Shown here: piece by piece, positions 1 through 12,816 of the stretch
Position numbering within the stretch: the stretch's first letter is position 1
Layout of the letters: every line of letters starts with the position of its first letter
Assembly: GCA_006176705.1 (NCBI GenBank)
Contig: QRFJ01000021.1
Coordinates: 3,368,208 to 3,432,207, forward strand
DNA length: 64,000 nt
Direction of reading: 5' to 3'
Source: Cocos nucifera
Taxonomy: Eukaryota > Streptophyta > Magnoliopsida > Arecales > Arecaceae
Notes under the pieces: model-generated
The model's database searches: none
The model's input: only the letters and a program-made list of their open reading frames with translations
What the model was told of the DNA's origin: nothing
Program-made: the position numbers and the translations under genes

Positions 1-853
1 ATTGCACCATTTATTTTTCTTTCTCCTTTAAGATAATGTAGAATAATTATATATATAAAAAAAAAATTCATGTGTCAAGAAGAAAATCTTGAGCAAGATA
101 AATTGGATAAGTGATAAAAGATAGAATTATTTGCTAATAAATGTAATGAGTTAAAGAAGTAGATTAGTTGGTCAACTTTTAGCAGCCTACTTAGGTCATT
201 AAAAAATTATTAGCACTTTTTATTGCATATGCACACTAACAAGGCAAAGTAGGTATTGATTATAAGGTTAACTAAGGATTTAATTATCACTGAAAATTGA
301 TAATTAATATACATTCTAATCAAAGAAACTTGAATTTAAGGAAAGAGCTACCTGCCTATAAATAAAGTGCAAAAGACAGAGTATATGTGGATTGCCCAAA
401 GCCTAGTAACTGGGTCTCTGCACCTAGGTCAAGTATGAAAATTTACGTAAAACGGTGAAGAAAAGGCCAGGATGCTCAGCACAGTATAAAAAAAAAAAAA
501 AAAAGAGGCAGTGTGAAAGCTACCTTAATTCATGAGTATAAAATTGAGAATGTATAGAAAATTGACCAAAATAGGTGATAAGAGAGAATACTTTTGTTCT
601 TTTAATTTAATACTGAAATGCTAAAGTTAGTCATCACGAACATAAGTGCTATAGATCTTTGATGTACTCTAAGAAAGTTTTTAATTATATTGACTGAAAA
701 ATTTGCTTCTGAAGCTCAATGCTTAGTTAGCAGTATTTTCTAAACTTTTTGACCTTTAATCCTAGATTTTATCTTTGTGATGGATAATCTTATTGAAATA
801 TGGTATTAAATAAAACATTGCTAAGGGACTAGCAATGACTAAGTTGGAGGGTG
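1..853 (+). mobile_element. 3' internal tail of a probable Ty3/gypsy element
   Basis: AT-rich sequence with no usable reading frame. It ends in a purine-rich stretch (GGAGGG at about 846-851) directly before a TGATAAGTGG start, the usual arrangement of polypurine tract and 3' LTR in Athila/Tat-type Ty3/gypsy elements. The coding part would lie to the left of the window. The lineage is inferred from the tract and from the style of the following LTR; no protein domain is visible. Confidence 0.4.
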
Positions 854-2717
854 TGATAAGTGGTAAAAATATACTAATAAAAGTATTAAATTATAAAATA
901 AATTAATCTATTTTATTAGAAATTAATATTTTTATTAATCTTATGTAAGAAAGAAGGCTACCAATGTGAAGATCTTATTTTTTTGGTTCAGATAAAAAAA
1001 TTTTAGGCAAAACGGACTTCAAACGAGCCTAGAATCGAATTTCAAAAAAAAAAAAAAAAAAAACCCATCGATGCAACGTTGACATCAGGATGATGTCAGC
1101 ATTTTTTGCGGCGCACGGTGGACCATCTGAAGGATAATTCGGAAATTTCACAGCATAAAGAGCACGCTGATTGGTTGAAGAACGCGGCAATCCATGCAAC
1201 ACTGGGCTCGTTTATGGTCCACGGAGGGCAATTTGGGAATTCTGGTTGATCTAACTAGCGCTTTTCACTGAAGCTTGATCGGACGGACGAGAAGAAGGAG
1301 CTGATGGACGGCATCCACAGCTTTCGATCGAGATCCAACGGCTGAGATTCATCCCGACGTTAAACTATAGATTTGAAGCCTTCTTTCAACGCGATCGGAC
1401 GGCCCAGATTCGATCCAATGGATGATCCAATGGTTGATATTAAATCTGACTTGATCTGGGTTATTTTAAGGACTTTTTGAGTGGTTTTTGGATCGTTTGA
1501 TCACCACCCAATGGTCAGAATTATCCAGATCCTAATTTGAGTTAGTTTGGGAGTCTAAAACCTAATTTTTGATGGATTTTAGGAAAAATAAAACTCTTGA
1601 TTTATAAAAAAATCAGGGTTGCCGTGAGAAAAAAAAATTAGAGAGAGACAAAGAGAGAGAGAGATGGGGAGAAAGAGAGAGAGAGAGAAAAAAAGAGAGA
1701 GATAAAGAGAAAAAAAAATTAGAGAGAGACAAAGAGAGAGACGGGGAGAAAGAGAGAGAGGGAGAAAGAGAGAGAGAGAAAGAGAGAGGAGAGAGATAAA
1801 AAAAAAAAGTGATTTGTGAGAAAATCAAAAAGAATTTTTTATTTTTCTTCGACGATCAAGATATCGATCAAGGAGCCTCCTCTTCTTCATCAAATTCTCC
1901 ACATCAAGAGCAGCAGACAATCAATTTCAGCAATCAAACAGTCTAATTTCTCCATGCTTTTTATTTTATTTGCCATTTTTGAATTTGTTATCATGAACTA
2001 AATTTTATTTTACTAAGGCTAAGGTGTAGCCACTCTTTTTATGCAATATTCAGTATGATTTATTTTTAAATTTTATTCATGAGGAGTATATAAATCTGAT
2101 CTTAATGCTTTTAGATTACTGGCCATCTTCTAATTGATCTGATGAACATAGATGTTACGGACTAAGTACATCTATGTTAATGCTTCTTGATTATATACCT
2201 TATATTATGAATCAAATTAGAATTCATATGCATGCAAAAATTTTAGTGCGCTTTGGACGCAGCGTATTTTAATTAGAGGGTTTCACAAAACCTAATGCAT
2301 TAATATTTATTTAAATTACACCTGGACCAAAGGATAATTAATAAATATTAATAGATTTGCTATGCCTGGACCAAAGGATAGTAAATAAATTAGGAGACTC
2401 CACCGTCACATGAAATAAAATTAATCTAAAAATCTGAATATTGTATTGACTGAGTTGGTGAACCGATTGCCTTAGTAATCCATTGCTTTTGAATTTAAAA
2501 CCCTAATAATTTACACTCTCTCTATTTAATTAAAAACTTTTAATTATTTTTTTTATTTTTTTAATTTCTTATTCTCATAAATCGATCTTCTAAATAAAGC
2601 ATAGGAAAGAGCTTTTCAGTACTTATTTTCCAATCCTCTAGGGACGATACTCTACTCATTCATTTTATTACTTGATCGACTGGTGCACTTGCCATAGCTA
2701 TAAATTAGCACGCATCA
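854..2717 (+). repeat. Probable Ty3/gypsy LTR (Athila/Tat style)
   Basis: Begins TGATAAGTGG after a polypurine tract and ends GCATCA, giving TG...CA ends. Near the 3' end it has a GGGACGATACTCTACTC stretch followed by TGGTGCACTTGCC, which resembles the end of Athila/Tat LTRs. It contains a purine-rich GA tract (about 1628-1805) and a duplicated ACCTGGACCAAAGGATA-like motif near 2321 and 2365. No partner LTR or target duplication is available in the window, so both ends are approximate. Confidence 0.45.
1628..1805 (+). repeat. (GA)n-rich purine tract
   Basis: Interrupted AGAGAG microsatellite with A-runs inside the LTR. It explains the serine/leucine-rich reading frame on the minus strand here, which is not a gene. 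Confidence 0.85.
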
Positions 2718-5384
2718 GCACACATTCATTTCTGCATGAGAAATCTCATGCAAAAATTAGAGGAGGGCATGGGTTAAGGTGGAAAAGTCAAATATGGTGG
2801 GCGCTAGGAAGAATTTAAATTCAAATCTTATTTGATTTGATCCTAATTAGTTTCAACTAAACCAATTAATTTAAACCAATTAGATCAGATTTAATCCAAC
2901 CAAATTAGGCTTAATTCAAAGCAATAAAATTTTAATCAAATTAAAAATTAATTAGATCCAGATCCTGATCAAATTAGGATCGAATTTTTCTTAGTGATTA
3001 AGTCATCTCATGACCTGATCGAATCAAATCCAATCGAATCAAATTCAATTAAATCTTTATCACTCAATCAAATTGAGCTAATTAACAATCAAATTGCTAA
3101 TTAATTCTTCAATAAACATAGAGTTTCAATCGGATGGATGTCTGGGCAATAGAGTTTCATCAATATGAAACTCCTAAAGAGTTTCAAACCAGTAGGATTC
3201 TTGAATCCAGTATCCCAAATGAATCGAACTCACGATCATAGAGTTTCAGATCAATGAAACTCTTGATCAAAGAGTCCCAAATGAGTAGGACTTAGAGTCC
3301 CAGTCCATTAGGACTCTTGGTCATAGTGTCCCTGTCTAGTGAGACTCTTGGTCATAGAGTCCCAAGTCATCAGAACTCTCGATCAGAGAGTTTCAGACAT
3401 GAAGGACTCATAGTCCCAATCGAGTGAAACTCTTGGTCATAGAGTTTTAGTCCAGTAAAACTCTTAACCATAGAGTCTTAGATCATCGAGACTTAATATC
3501 AGCCATCAGATCAGATAGAAACTTCTATTGTGTGTGATCCCAAATATTCGAATCCTTAATCGGTAGCACAGAAACCAATTTTCTATACCAATCGATGTGA
3601 CCATCTAGCAATGATATCTGATGTCCGGATAGGTCAAAAAGTCATAATGCAACAATAACGAACCTATGGCATATGGTTACCATATAATTTATCCCCTTGA
3701 CCTCAATGCTCAAAGGATGATCTAGGATTTACTATCAATCCTAAAATTCATCCACAGTATATTTCAAAACTCAGTGTCCATTACATGTATCACCCCGATC
3801 GAGGGTTTGCTAAATTAAAATATAGTGATGTACTTGCTCCAATACTTGGAGGGGTCAATCCCATCTTGACTCATACATCGATAAATCAAGTACTTGACTG
3901 CACCCAGTAGTCTTTCATCACTGAATTAGAAATTCAGATAGTTCAGTACCTAAGTACAGTGAGTTGCTTGCAGGTCACCATGATGATCTTAAATCTAAGG
4001 GATACTTATACCCATATCCTTTGCGAGCAACTCTTAATAGTAGAGAGCTCCGCAGTTGGATTATGTTCAGTAAAATATATCCCTATACTTCACCTGCATG
4101 CCATAACAGTATCTCCATACTTTTTGGTTAAGAGGATAATTAATACTTATGGCACACAACGATCTACACTCGATACGTTGTCATCTTGGATAATAATGAA
4201 TCATTTGATCGTGAAGACGTTTGAGGACTAAATAATAAATCTTTCTTTATCGAGTCTAAATAGTCCTAAGAATTTCATCACAGAAGAGTTCATTACAAAA
4301 AGATGCACAAAATGATGAAAAGACTAAAATAATAATTTTATTTATTAATAATTTAATTATAATTATATTTAGCTCAACCATCTATAATCTAGATGATTGG
4401 TTTTATGATACAATTTTCAATAGGATCAAGTGTGCTTAGAATTGACTAGCCCATTAGATATAAATTTTGGTCAAAGTCAACTCACAGCCATATGTGGTTG
4501 ACCACTTTAAGACCTAATTTGGCTCTGCAGTTCGAGCTTGAATTGTAGGCTAGCTCGATCGATTTTGGTTCGATAATTTGGTATCTAAGATAAATTTGGC
4601 AGATATGATCGACTGATTTTTAATTGAAAGCTACTCGATCTGAATGCATTCACGTCGAGTTAATGGTATATCCCTTCCACCAATCTTACTTACCTGATCA
4701 TTTGGATCGATTCAGTTTTGGTTTGGGGTTGCTAACAATTTGAGCTAACCCATGCCACTAGGTTAGTTATAATAGTTATGACTAATTAAGGATTAAAAAA
4801 ATCTAAATTGAAATCTTCCTAAGAAAATATTAAGTTATAGGTCTTCCATAGTTATAGATGTGCGGGCCCTTTCTAGAGTTGATTATTCTTGGCTGTATAC
4901 AGTGGTTCGGTTGCACCAAAAAGATCCAACTATATCTATTAGGCATAGAATGCTATAGATTGGAAGATGGGTTGGGCTCAATATTTTGGATATGATGAGG
5001 ATTTCAATCAAAAATTCGGTTTGTACAAACGGTGGATCTAACTTAACTAAGGAGTGGAGCAATATTCTGGATATAGTGAGATTCATTAATTAGAGATCAA
5101 GTTTATGTGCAGCATGTTTGGAGAAATATTAGACATGAGTTATCCATCCATTGGTTTATCTATCATCAATAATTATTAGGTGAGGTAGAGAGCCAGTCGG
5201 TGAGCCCACACCACCCACTAAAAGTCAATAATTTTCGAGACTTTCACATCTCTGCTAAGAGAGTGTAGAGATCTAAGAAAATAGTAAGAGTCTAAATTTA
5301 TTTAAAAATAAAACTTTTAAATAAATTAGTTAAGTTAATTATAAATCTAACTAGAAACTTTGACTCTCTACAAAAAAAATATCT
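2718..5384 (-). repeat. Decayed LTR-like repeat block, probably antisense copia LTR
   Basis: No coding frame. Read on the minus strand, the text between about 3500 and 4440 looks like the non-coding body of a long Ty1/copia LTR. The block includes the 3118-3495 minisatellite and a short hairpin TGCATGAG-AAAT-CTCATGCA at about 2735. No clean ends or target duplication were found, so this is a description of repeat-derived sequence, not of a bounded element. Confidence 0.35.
3118..3495 (+). repeat. Minisatellite with GAGTTTC/GAAACTC core
   Basis: About eleven imperfect units of roughly 30-45 bases, alternating variants of ATAGAGTTTCA or ATAGAGTCCCA with GAAACTCTTGGTC or GGACTCTTGGTC. The two half-units are near reverse complements (GAGTTTC and GAAACTC), so most units can fold as small hairpins. 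Confidence 0.7.
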
Positions 5385-8300
5385 GCATCAAATTTCTTAG
5401 CTCGAATCTTAGATATCCACAGATTGATCGGACCCAATTATAAGGATTATCTCTGAAACTTGAAAATTATTTTGACTTTTGAGAAGTTGTCCTATGTACT
5501 GGATTAGAAACTTCATACGTTCTAGCCCATCCGATTGCTGATCAAAGAATGTCTCATGAAAAATGATCTGACAATGATAACAAAGTCAGGTGCTATATAT
5601 TGGGCTCAATGTCTAATAAGTTACAGCACCAACATAATGACATTAGGACTGCACGCCAAATATTGACTCACCTGCAAAAGTTATTTGGTGAACAGAGTTG
5701 CGCAGCATGCTACCAAGTCTCAAGAAGACTCTTTAAAGTGTAGATGCATGATGGATAGTCAGTCCAAGATTATTATCTGATGATGATCAAGAATCTAAAA
5801 GAGCTTAAGAAGCTCGGTGTCTTGATAAACAAGAAACTACAAATTGATGTGATCATGTAGTCCTTGACTGATTCATATGGGCAGTTCATTATGAACTTTT
5901 ATATGAATAAGCTCCAGTGCACCTTGACGGAGTTGGTAAATATGCTGGTTACTATTGAGTAGACTTTGAAAGATTCAAATGGTTCAATTCTTGCTGTGGA
6001 GCGGACTTCTATTAAGAGAAAATCTTTTGAGAAGAAAAAGTTTGCAAAGAAGCAGAAGATCGAGAAAAAGAAGAAGAAGGACAAGCTGAAGAAGAAAAAC
6101 GTGCAGAAAGGAAAGTGTTTCTACTGCAACTCCGATGGTCATTGAAAATAGAACTATCCTGCATACTTGGCCAGCCTGAAGAATAAGAAGGAAGGAGGAC
6201 CTTCTGCAAGTATACTCATCATCAAGACTAATCTTACGATTTCTTTTGCATTTAGTTAGGTGCTTGACTTTGATTCTAGTGCTTATTTGTGCACTCCTAT
6301 ATAGAATCTTGAGAATAGCAGGAGGCTGAGGGATGATGAGATGATCCTATATGTCTAAAATGGAGCAAGAGTTGTTATTATGGCCATTGGATCGTACCCT
6401 CTTTGATTACCATTTAGATATATCTTAGTTCTTAGGGACTCTTATTTTGTACCTACTGCAAGCAAGAATTTGATTTCTATTTCATGCTTAGCACAAAAAA
6501 GTTATGTAATTAGCCTTTTTAAGGACCATAGTACTATTCTTTTTTAAAAATAAAATTATAAGTAATTTCTTAATTAATGATCTCTATCAGTTACATATAA
6601 ATATTTTTATGTACAATATCGAGTAAAATATAAATGTCATAGGATCAAAATAACTTAGAAATAGTATCAATGAAAGGTATCTATGGCACCTTAGGCTAGG
6701 TCATATAGCTGAAGACAGGATTAACAAATTAGAGAAATTTAGTCTAATGGATCCATTGACTTTCGAGTCATATCCGATTTGTGAGTCATGTCTTCAAGAA
6801 AAAATGACCAAGCTACCTTTTGTAGGACATGGAAAAAAGGTCATAGACTTAGTTGTCCTAATGCATACAGATATATGCGGCCCATTTGATGTGCCAACTA
6901 ATAATAATTTTTTCTACTTCATTATCTTTACTGATAATCTATCTCGATATAGGTATGTGTACCAAATGCGACACAAGTCTGTAGCCTTTGAAAAGTTCAA
7001 AAAATTCAAACATGAAGTGAAAAAGCAAATCAAAAAGTCTATTAAGATTCTTCGATCAGATCGAATAGGTGAATACCTTAGTTAAAAATTTTTAGACTAT
7101 CTTAAGGATAATGGTATAGTCTCATAATGGACTCCATCTGAAATGCCTCAACTCAATGAAATTTTAGAATGGAGAAACTGGATCCTATTAGATATGGTCC
7201 ATTCCATGATGAGCTTCATGAACCTTCCTAAATTTTTTTGGCGATATAGTTTAATGATAGTTATTTATCTACCGAATAGGGTTCCATCTAAAATTATTCC
7301 TACCATATTGTATGAGATATAGCATGGTAAGAAGCCAAGTCTGAGTCATCTCAGAATTTAGAATTGTCCAATCCATGTCAAGAGATAGCTGATGGATAAG
7401 TTAGAGTCTAGATCCCGTAGAGCTCAATTTATTGGATATCCTAAAGAGTCGTTAGGATATTACTTTTATCTTCCTGAAGATCATAATATAATTATGAGTC
7501 AACATACCATTTTTTTTGAAAAATAGTTTATTCAAGATGGTGGCATCGAAAGATAGATTAGACTCGAGGAGAAAATCTCCAAAGAATAATGAGCCATGAA
7601 ATTTGAGGAATCTTGTTAGTTTGAGCTGATTCACATACTATCTCCTCTACCTCGTAGGTCAAGTAGGATTTTCTGTCCTTCTGAAAGATACTTAAGTACT
7701 ATTTTAGAGGATGAAGAAAAAATATTTCTCATGAAAAAGAAGTTCATGAAGATGATCCCAAAATCTATGAGGAAGCGATATCATATATCGACTTCGAGAA
7801 ATAGCTAGAGGCAATGAAGTCAAAAATTGAGTCGATGCACTCAAACCAAATCTGGACCTTGGTAGATTCATATAAAAATATTGTACCTATTGGATGTAAA
7901 TGAATCTTCAAGAGAAAGATAGGTGCAGATGAAAATATAGAGACATTCAAGATTAGGTTAGTGGCAAAAGGGTATAGTCATCATGAAGGCATTGACTATC
8001 AAGATACCTTCTCATCAGTAGTCATGCTAAAGTTCATCCATACATTGCTTGCTGTTGTAGTCTATTTTGATTATGAAATATGGCAGATGGACATGAAAAT
8101 GATATTCTTAAATGGATATCTTAAGGAAGATATTTATATGAAATAGCTGTTTGGTTTCACTTTTGGTGATGATGATCACAAGGTCTATAAGTTACAAAGA
8201 TCCATCTATAGACTTAAGCAAGCATCTCAGAGCTGGAATGCTCATTTCAATGATGTAATCAAATTATTTGATTTCATCAAGAACAAGGACGAATCATATA

Positions 8301-9320
8301 TTTTCAAAAAGATCAGTGGGAGCGCTATTATCTTTCTCATACTATACATGGATGGCATCCTCCTGATTGGGACTAACATTCTCATATTAACCTCGGACAA
8401 AGTATGGTTGTCTAAAAAATTTTTTATAAAAGACCTAGAAGAAGCATTCTTCATTTTAAGAATTAAGATCTATAGGAATAGACCGAAGAGGATGCTGGGT
8501 CTCTCACAGAAGATGTACATAGAGAAGGTGCTGAAGAAGTTCAGCATGAAAAACTCCAAGAGGAAACTAGTGCCCTTCAGACATGAAATTCATCTCTAAA
8601 AAGATGTGCCCCAACATACCTGAAGAGATTGAATGCATGAGCAAGATTTCTTATACTTTGGCAATAGGGACTCATGTACGCCATGCTATGTACATGACCT
8701 GATATCGCTAATACTATGTATGTCATAAGTAGGTATCAGTCGAATCCAGATGAAGATCACTAGACTTCTATGAAATATATCCTTAAATACTTGAGAAGGA
8801 CTAAGGATATATTTTTGATCTTTGATAATGAAAAACTCTAGGTTCAGAGGTATACAGACTCAGACTTTATATTTGATATAGATGATCGAAAGTTGACATC
8901 TGAAAATCTATTTCTATGCAATGGTGGAGCTGTAAGCTGGAAGAGTTTCAAACAGACTGTGATAACAAACTCCACCATGAAAATAAAATATATCGTTGTC
9001 TGGAAAGTTGCAAAGAAGATATTCTGATTCAAAAAGTTTGATGTAGAACTCAAAGTGATGCCATCAAATGCCATCCCTTTGTACTGCAACAATAATGGCA
9101 CCATAGTCCTAGCTAAGAAGTCAAAGTCTCACTAGAAATTCAAGCACATCGAGCAACAATATCGCCTCATCCATGATTACCTCAAGGTCAAGAGAGTCGA
9201 TATTGTAGATAATACGACTGATTCACTGATGAAGCCATTAAGCTAGTAGAAGATCGAAGTCCATCTTGAGAAGATGGAACTTAGATTTATAGCCAATTAG
9301 CTTTAGATCAAGTAGGAGTT
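5385..9320 (+). pseudogene. Decayed Ty1/copia gag-pol (Angela-like)
   Basis: Fragmentary frames run in copia order. Gag covers about 5400-6200, with a lysine-rich stretch and a zinc-knuckle remnant (CFYCNSDGH) at 6116. A protease remnant reads VLDFDSSAYLCTP near 6262. The integrase zinc region (HLRLGHI...CESC) and core (HTDICGPF, DRIGEYLS) lie at 6690-7085. Reverse transcriptase (KGYSHHEGIDYQDTFS, QMDMKMIFLNGYL) spans 7780-8600 and RNase H about 8830-9270. The RT active-site box reads YMDG (8345) instead of YVDD. Many stops fall where Gln or Trp is expected (TAG, TAA). The 5' LTR and primer site are not found, so the left end is truncated. It cannot encode a working polyprotein. Confidence 0.85.
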
Positions 9321-11479
9321 TATTAGATATGTGCCCTAGAAGCCAGATTAATCGATACTTATAAAATATTTTTTAGAGAATTTTTATGATTTTGATTTAA
9401 AATTAATAAAAAATTTATTTTCTATCACATTGTATATTTAAAGTATCTGTGATACATCCATTGAGTTAACGGACATGATAACACATATCCTCAAGAGTTG
9501 AGAATTTAAGACATGTGTTATCATAATTAACTCATAAACTACTCCCGATCGTAGGATTATCACGAGAATGATGATCGATCCAAAAGATCGATGTATGATT
9601 GCTTTCTTAAGATAGATGAATCTTGAGTCTATGGTGAAGACACTGGAGCAAGAGTATAGGTATTTATTGAGAATAAGGATACTGAGTGTGACCATCTCGA
9701 GCAGTCATAAGAGAGTCTACGTTCTCATCAATGACTAACTCGATGCTGCAGTCATGTGTCTGATTTTTTAATCTGAGATGCATTGATAGTTCACCTTGAG
9801 TGTGTTATAGTTTGACTGTACTATAACTCAATCTCTTAGCTATTCAAAATTCTGAGGTGTATGTTGACTATAGCATGTTCATTATAAAAATTAGATTGCA
9901 CCAATAGAATATCTATCAATCTCGGTAGAGGAGGAGTAGTCCTATAATGATCATGAAGTTGAGTTCTTAAGCCCATGACTATGGCAGTATGAAAAATAAT
10001 AGAAAAAAGTTTCTATTAGGATTTCACATTGGACTCCAATCAAATGATTTATTCATATAATAGGTGTAGGGTCTGACGAGTTCACCTTGACCTAGATCCT
10101 GTCGGGACTCATGATAGAAGAACTCAATCACATAGGTAGCTACATCGAGAGGTTTGCATTTGGTTATGATGGATTGCCACTACATACTGCTAGGTATCAC
10201 TGATGAATTTTGGGACTAATTAGTATTATCTTGATGATCTATAATATTAATTGGATGAATCAGAAGAGATTTGATCCATTGAAAGATATTTTGATGATGT
10301 CGATGATGGAGATCGCGACATGTTCCATTATCATATAGAATTGAATCTAACTAAGTCACATAAATAAGGATTTAGATCTAGATATCATCAATTGGGCTAA
10401 CCTAATTTGATTGATTTGGATTAGATCCAATCAGATTCAAAAAAATCATGCTAGCACATGATTGAACCTGACTTTCTTCTTCTGTCATCTTTCTGATTCA
10501 TCTTGACTGAGTCAAATTCAATTTGACTCATCCGAAAGTTCTGTATGGATTTATCTTGATCTGACTGAAGCTTGTCTAGGTCAGATCAAGGTTTGTCCTG
10601 ACTAGTTCAGGACTTGTCTTAATTTCATAAGATGGGATCAGGACAAGAGGTCAACTTTGATCCGACATTATAGGAATTGAAGGATTGGCGGGCACCCCCT
10701 GAAAATTCTCTTAGGGCATGCACCCTAGATAAACCTCTGCGCCAACACCCTTCTCTTATCTAATTTTTGGTGCATTTTTTCCTTGGATTTTGCACGATAA
10801 ATCCATTGGGAAATCTAAATTTGGCATGGAATTTGAGTTGGATTCCTTCTGCTTTAAGCAAATCAGTTGTTTAAAGTCCTAGAACTTCAGAGTGGCGCCT
10901 AGGTCTATTTAAAGACCCTTGCGCTCTATGATTTTTAATTCTATTATTCTTCATGCCAAGACTCTGACCCTATCTCCACTTATACGCCCCCTCTTCCTTC
11001 TCCTCTCCCTCTTCTCCACGACTAAGGAGTTGGGCAAATCAGAGAGCAAGTGTTGAGTTGCTGATCCTGCGAAGGCTGCATCAGCGATTCCCTGATCGTA
11101 AGACGGACACAGTGTTGCAAAAGATCAGATCTAAGGTGCCACACATTGATTCCAAATATGATATTTAGAGATTAGATTCAGAAGAAGAGGATGATTAGAT
11201 TTGATTCGAGTGGACTCCGATAGAGATTGGGTGTATGCACGGCTAGCATCGGAACCTCGAAGCTTCATCAAATCATCGCTGCAGATAAATCATTTACCCG
11301 ATCAAGTAACATGAGATATTACTAATTTTATTTTATTTTTATTTTTGCTATTAGATTGATCTAATTAGATCTAAAAACTCTTAGATTTGATCGGATGATT
11401 AGAGAAAATTTTTAAAAATTCTGCTTCAGATCTAATCCAATCAAATCGATCATGCGGCCTAGGAATAGAGATTCCTTCA
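9321..11479 (+). repeat. Long Ty1/copia LTR shared by two internal regions
   Basis: Starts TATTAGATATGTGCCCTAG (first bases decayed from TGTTAG) just after a polypurine tract AAGTAGGAG, and ends CCTTCA. The start matches the style of Angela-type LTRs. A primer-binding site TGGTATCAGAGC follows at 11482-11493, complementary to the initiator Met tRNA end. The LTR therefore serves as 3' LTR for the element on the left and as 5' LTR for a truncated unit on the right. Confidence 0.7.
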
Positions 11480-11481
11480 AC

Positions 11482-11770
11482 TGGTATCAGAGCTACATTT
11501 GAACTCGCCTAAATTTAATAAATTAGAGCCCAATATCAAATTAATCTTGCCCATTTTAACACTATGGATGTCAACTTAGTTTTGACCAGATTCTAAAGAT
11601 CAATTGTAGTCTGAATTGGATCAAGGTTAGAAGACTAACTCTAATGTGGCTTTGACTAAGGTTAGAGGATTAACCCTAACTTGAATTTGACAAGAGTTAA
11701 AGGACTAACCCCACAATGAGCTTGACTAGGATCAGAGGACTAACTTTGACTTAGATTTGACTAGGATTAG
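11482..11770 (+). mobile_element. PBS and leader of a second, truncated copia unit
   Basis: Begins with an intact plant copia primer site (TGGTATCAGAGC, 11482-11493). About four diverged units of roughly 36-40 bases built on GTTAGAGGACTAAC and CTTGACTAGG lie at about 11600-11770. The unit stops abruptly against the LINE at about 11771, so everything downstream has been lost. Confidence 0.55.
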
Positions 11771-12377
11771 AGCACCAAAGTATTAGAGGAGGAGGGCTAT
11801 TGACACCAAGTTCACAAATATGAGTTTGCCACTAGATGAAAGATACTTTCATTTCCAATGCAGCTAAACATCTTTCAATTCAATTCTTTGAAGTAAAAGC
11901 ATTCGGTATGAGTTAGATTCTCAAGCTTGAGTGGAAGGCATGAGTAGAAATAGCAAGAAAGGAGATTTGCAAGTCAACCAAAATGCATAGAGCTAAGTGC
12001 TCGAATGGTTATTTACAACCAATATAAGTAAGAGAGCTTTTCATGAAGTTAACATCTACTTTGGATATGAACTCAAAATCCTAAGAGAATCAACTTGCGA
12101 ATGCATACTCGAGTCTTCTGAGACTTATAAAAGCAAGCATATCATTAGCATGCTATAATTTGACATCCTCCCTATATCCATAGGTTCCTTAGTCCTTTGG
12201 TTGGTTTAACAAAGACAGCCATCTAAGGGATTCTGCTTACAGGTCAACAACTAGAATGAGCATTGGGGAGAGAGGGTCCCCCTGCTTGAACCCCCATTTG
12301 CAAAGTAACTTATCATCAATGTTTCCATTGATGCATAGTGCTACTTTACTAGAGAAGAGAATATTCTACATCTAATT
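11771..12377 (-). pseudogene. L1-type LINE reverse transcriptase, downstream half
   Basis: On the minus strand this encodes WGFKQGDPLSP (12264-12296), a hallmark of plant L1-type reverse transcriptases. It is followed by remnants of the conserved stretch after the palm domain (KSSLTYIG, then a region like LSLGGRLTLVNSVLSALP near 11780-11840). Frames are broken. The upstream half of the same domain is at 46174-46745; the two are separated by a copia insertion. The left edge abuts the truncated copia leader. Confidence 0.75.
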
Positions 12378-12816
12378 TGTAAGACATATACACCTAATTG
12401 TGGGCTTAAAGAAAATTTAAAAAAATAGAGAAGTAGGTAGTTTTTAAACTGCCTATACAAAAAAGTGGTGGGTGATTACTAAACTACCCACAAGCCTATA
12501 ACTCCTGCACAAAAGGAGGGAGTTTGATTTTAAGTGAATCTCTCTAAGAATTCTAAAAAATATAATATACAAGAGAAAAGCAATGCTATTTTTCTCCCCA
12601 ACAAGAAAAGAAGAACATAGTAAAAACAAAGGAGCAACAAGTGATTAAGAGGTATTTTAGGCTATGGCAATTATTTTCTTTCCATTTTGTGATTGTAAAT
12701 GTGACTGGAACACCAAGAGGAACGATGTTTAATCCATCAAGCTAATTTTTCTAGATCTAGCGATTTGAGCCTACAAGAGGTAAGTCGGTTTTCACTATAA
12801 TTCTTTAGTTTTTACA
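12378..12816 (+). repeat. 5' LTR of the nested copia (439 bp)
   Basis: Aligns along its length with 43558-43983 plus 46149-46173; shared landmarks include GGAGGGAGTTTGATTTTAAG and AAACAAAGGAGCAACAA. Ends TTTACA at 12816, then the primer site. Confidence 0.85.

Noticed and set aside
1613..1828. Minus-strand Ser/Leu/Pro-rich small protein
   Set aside because: Translation of a GA-rich tract.
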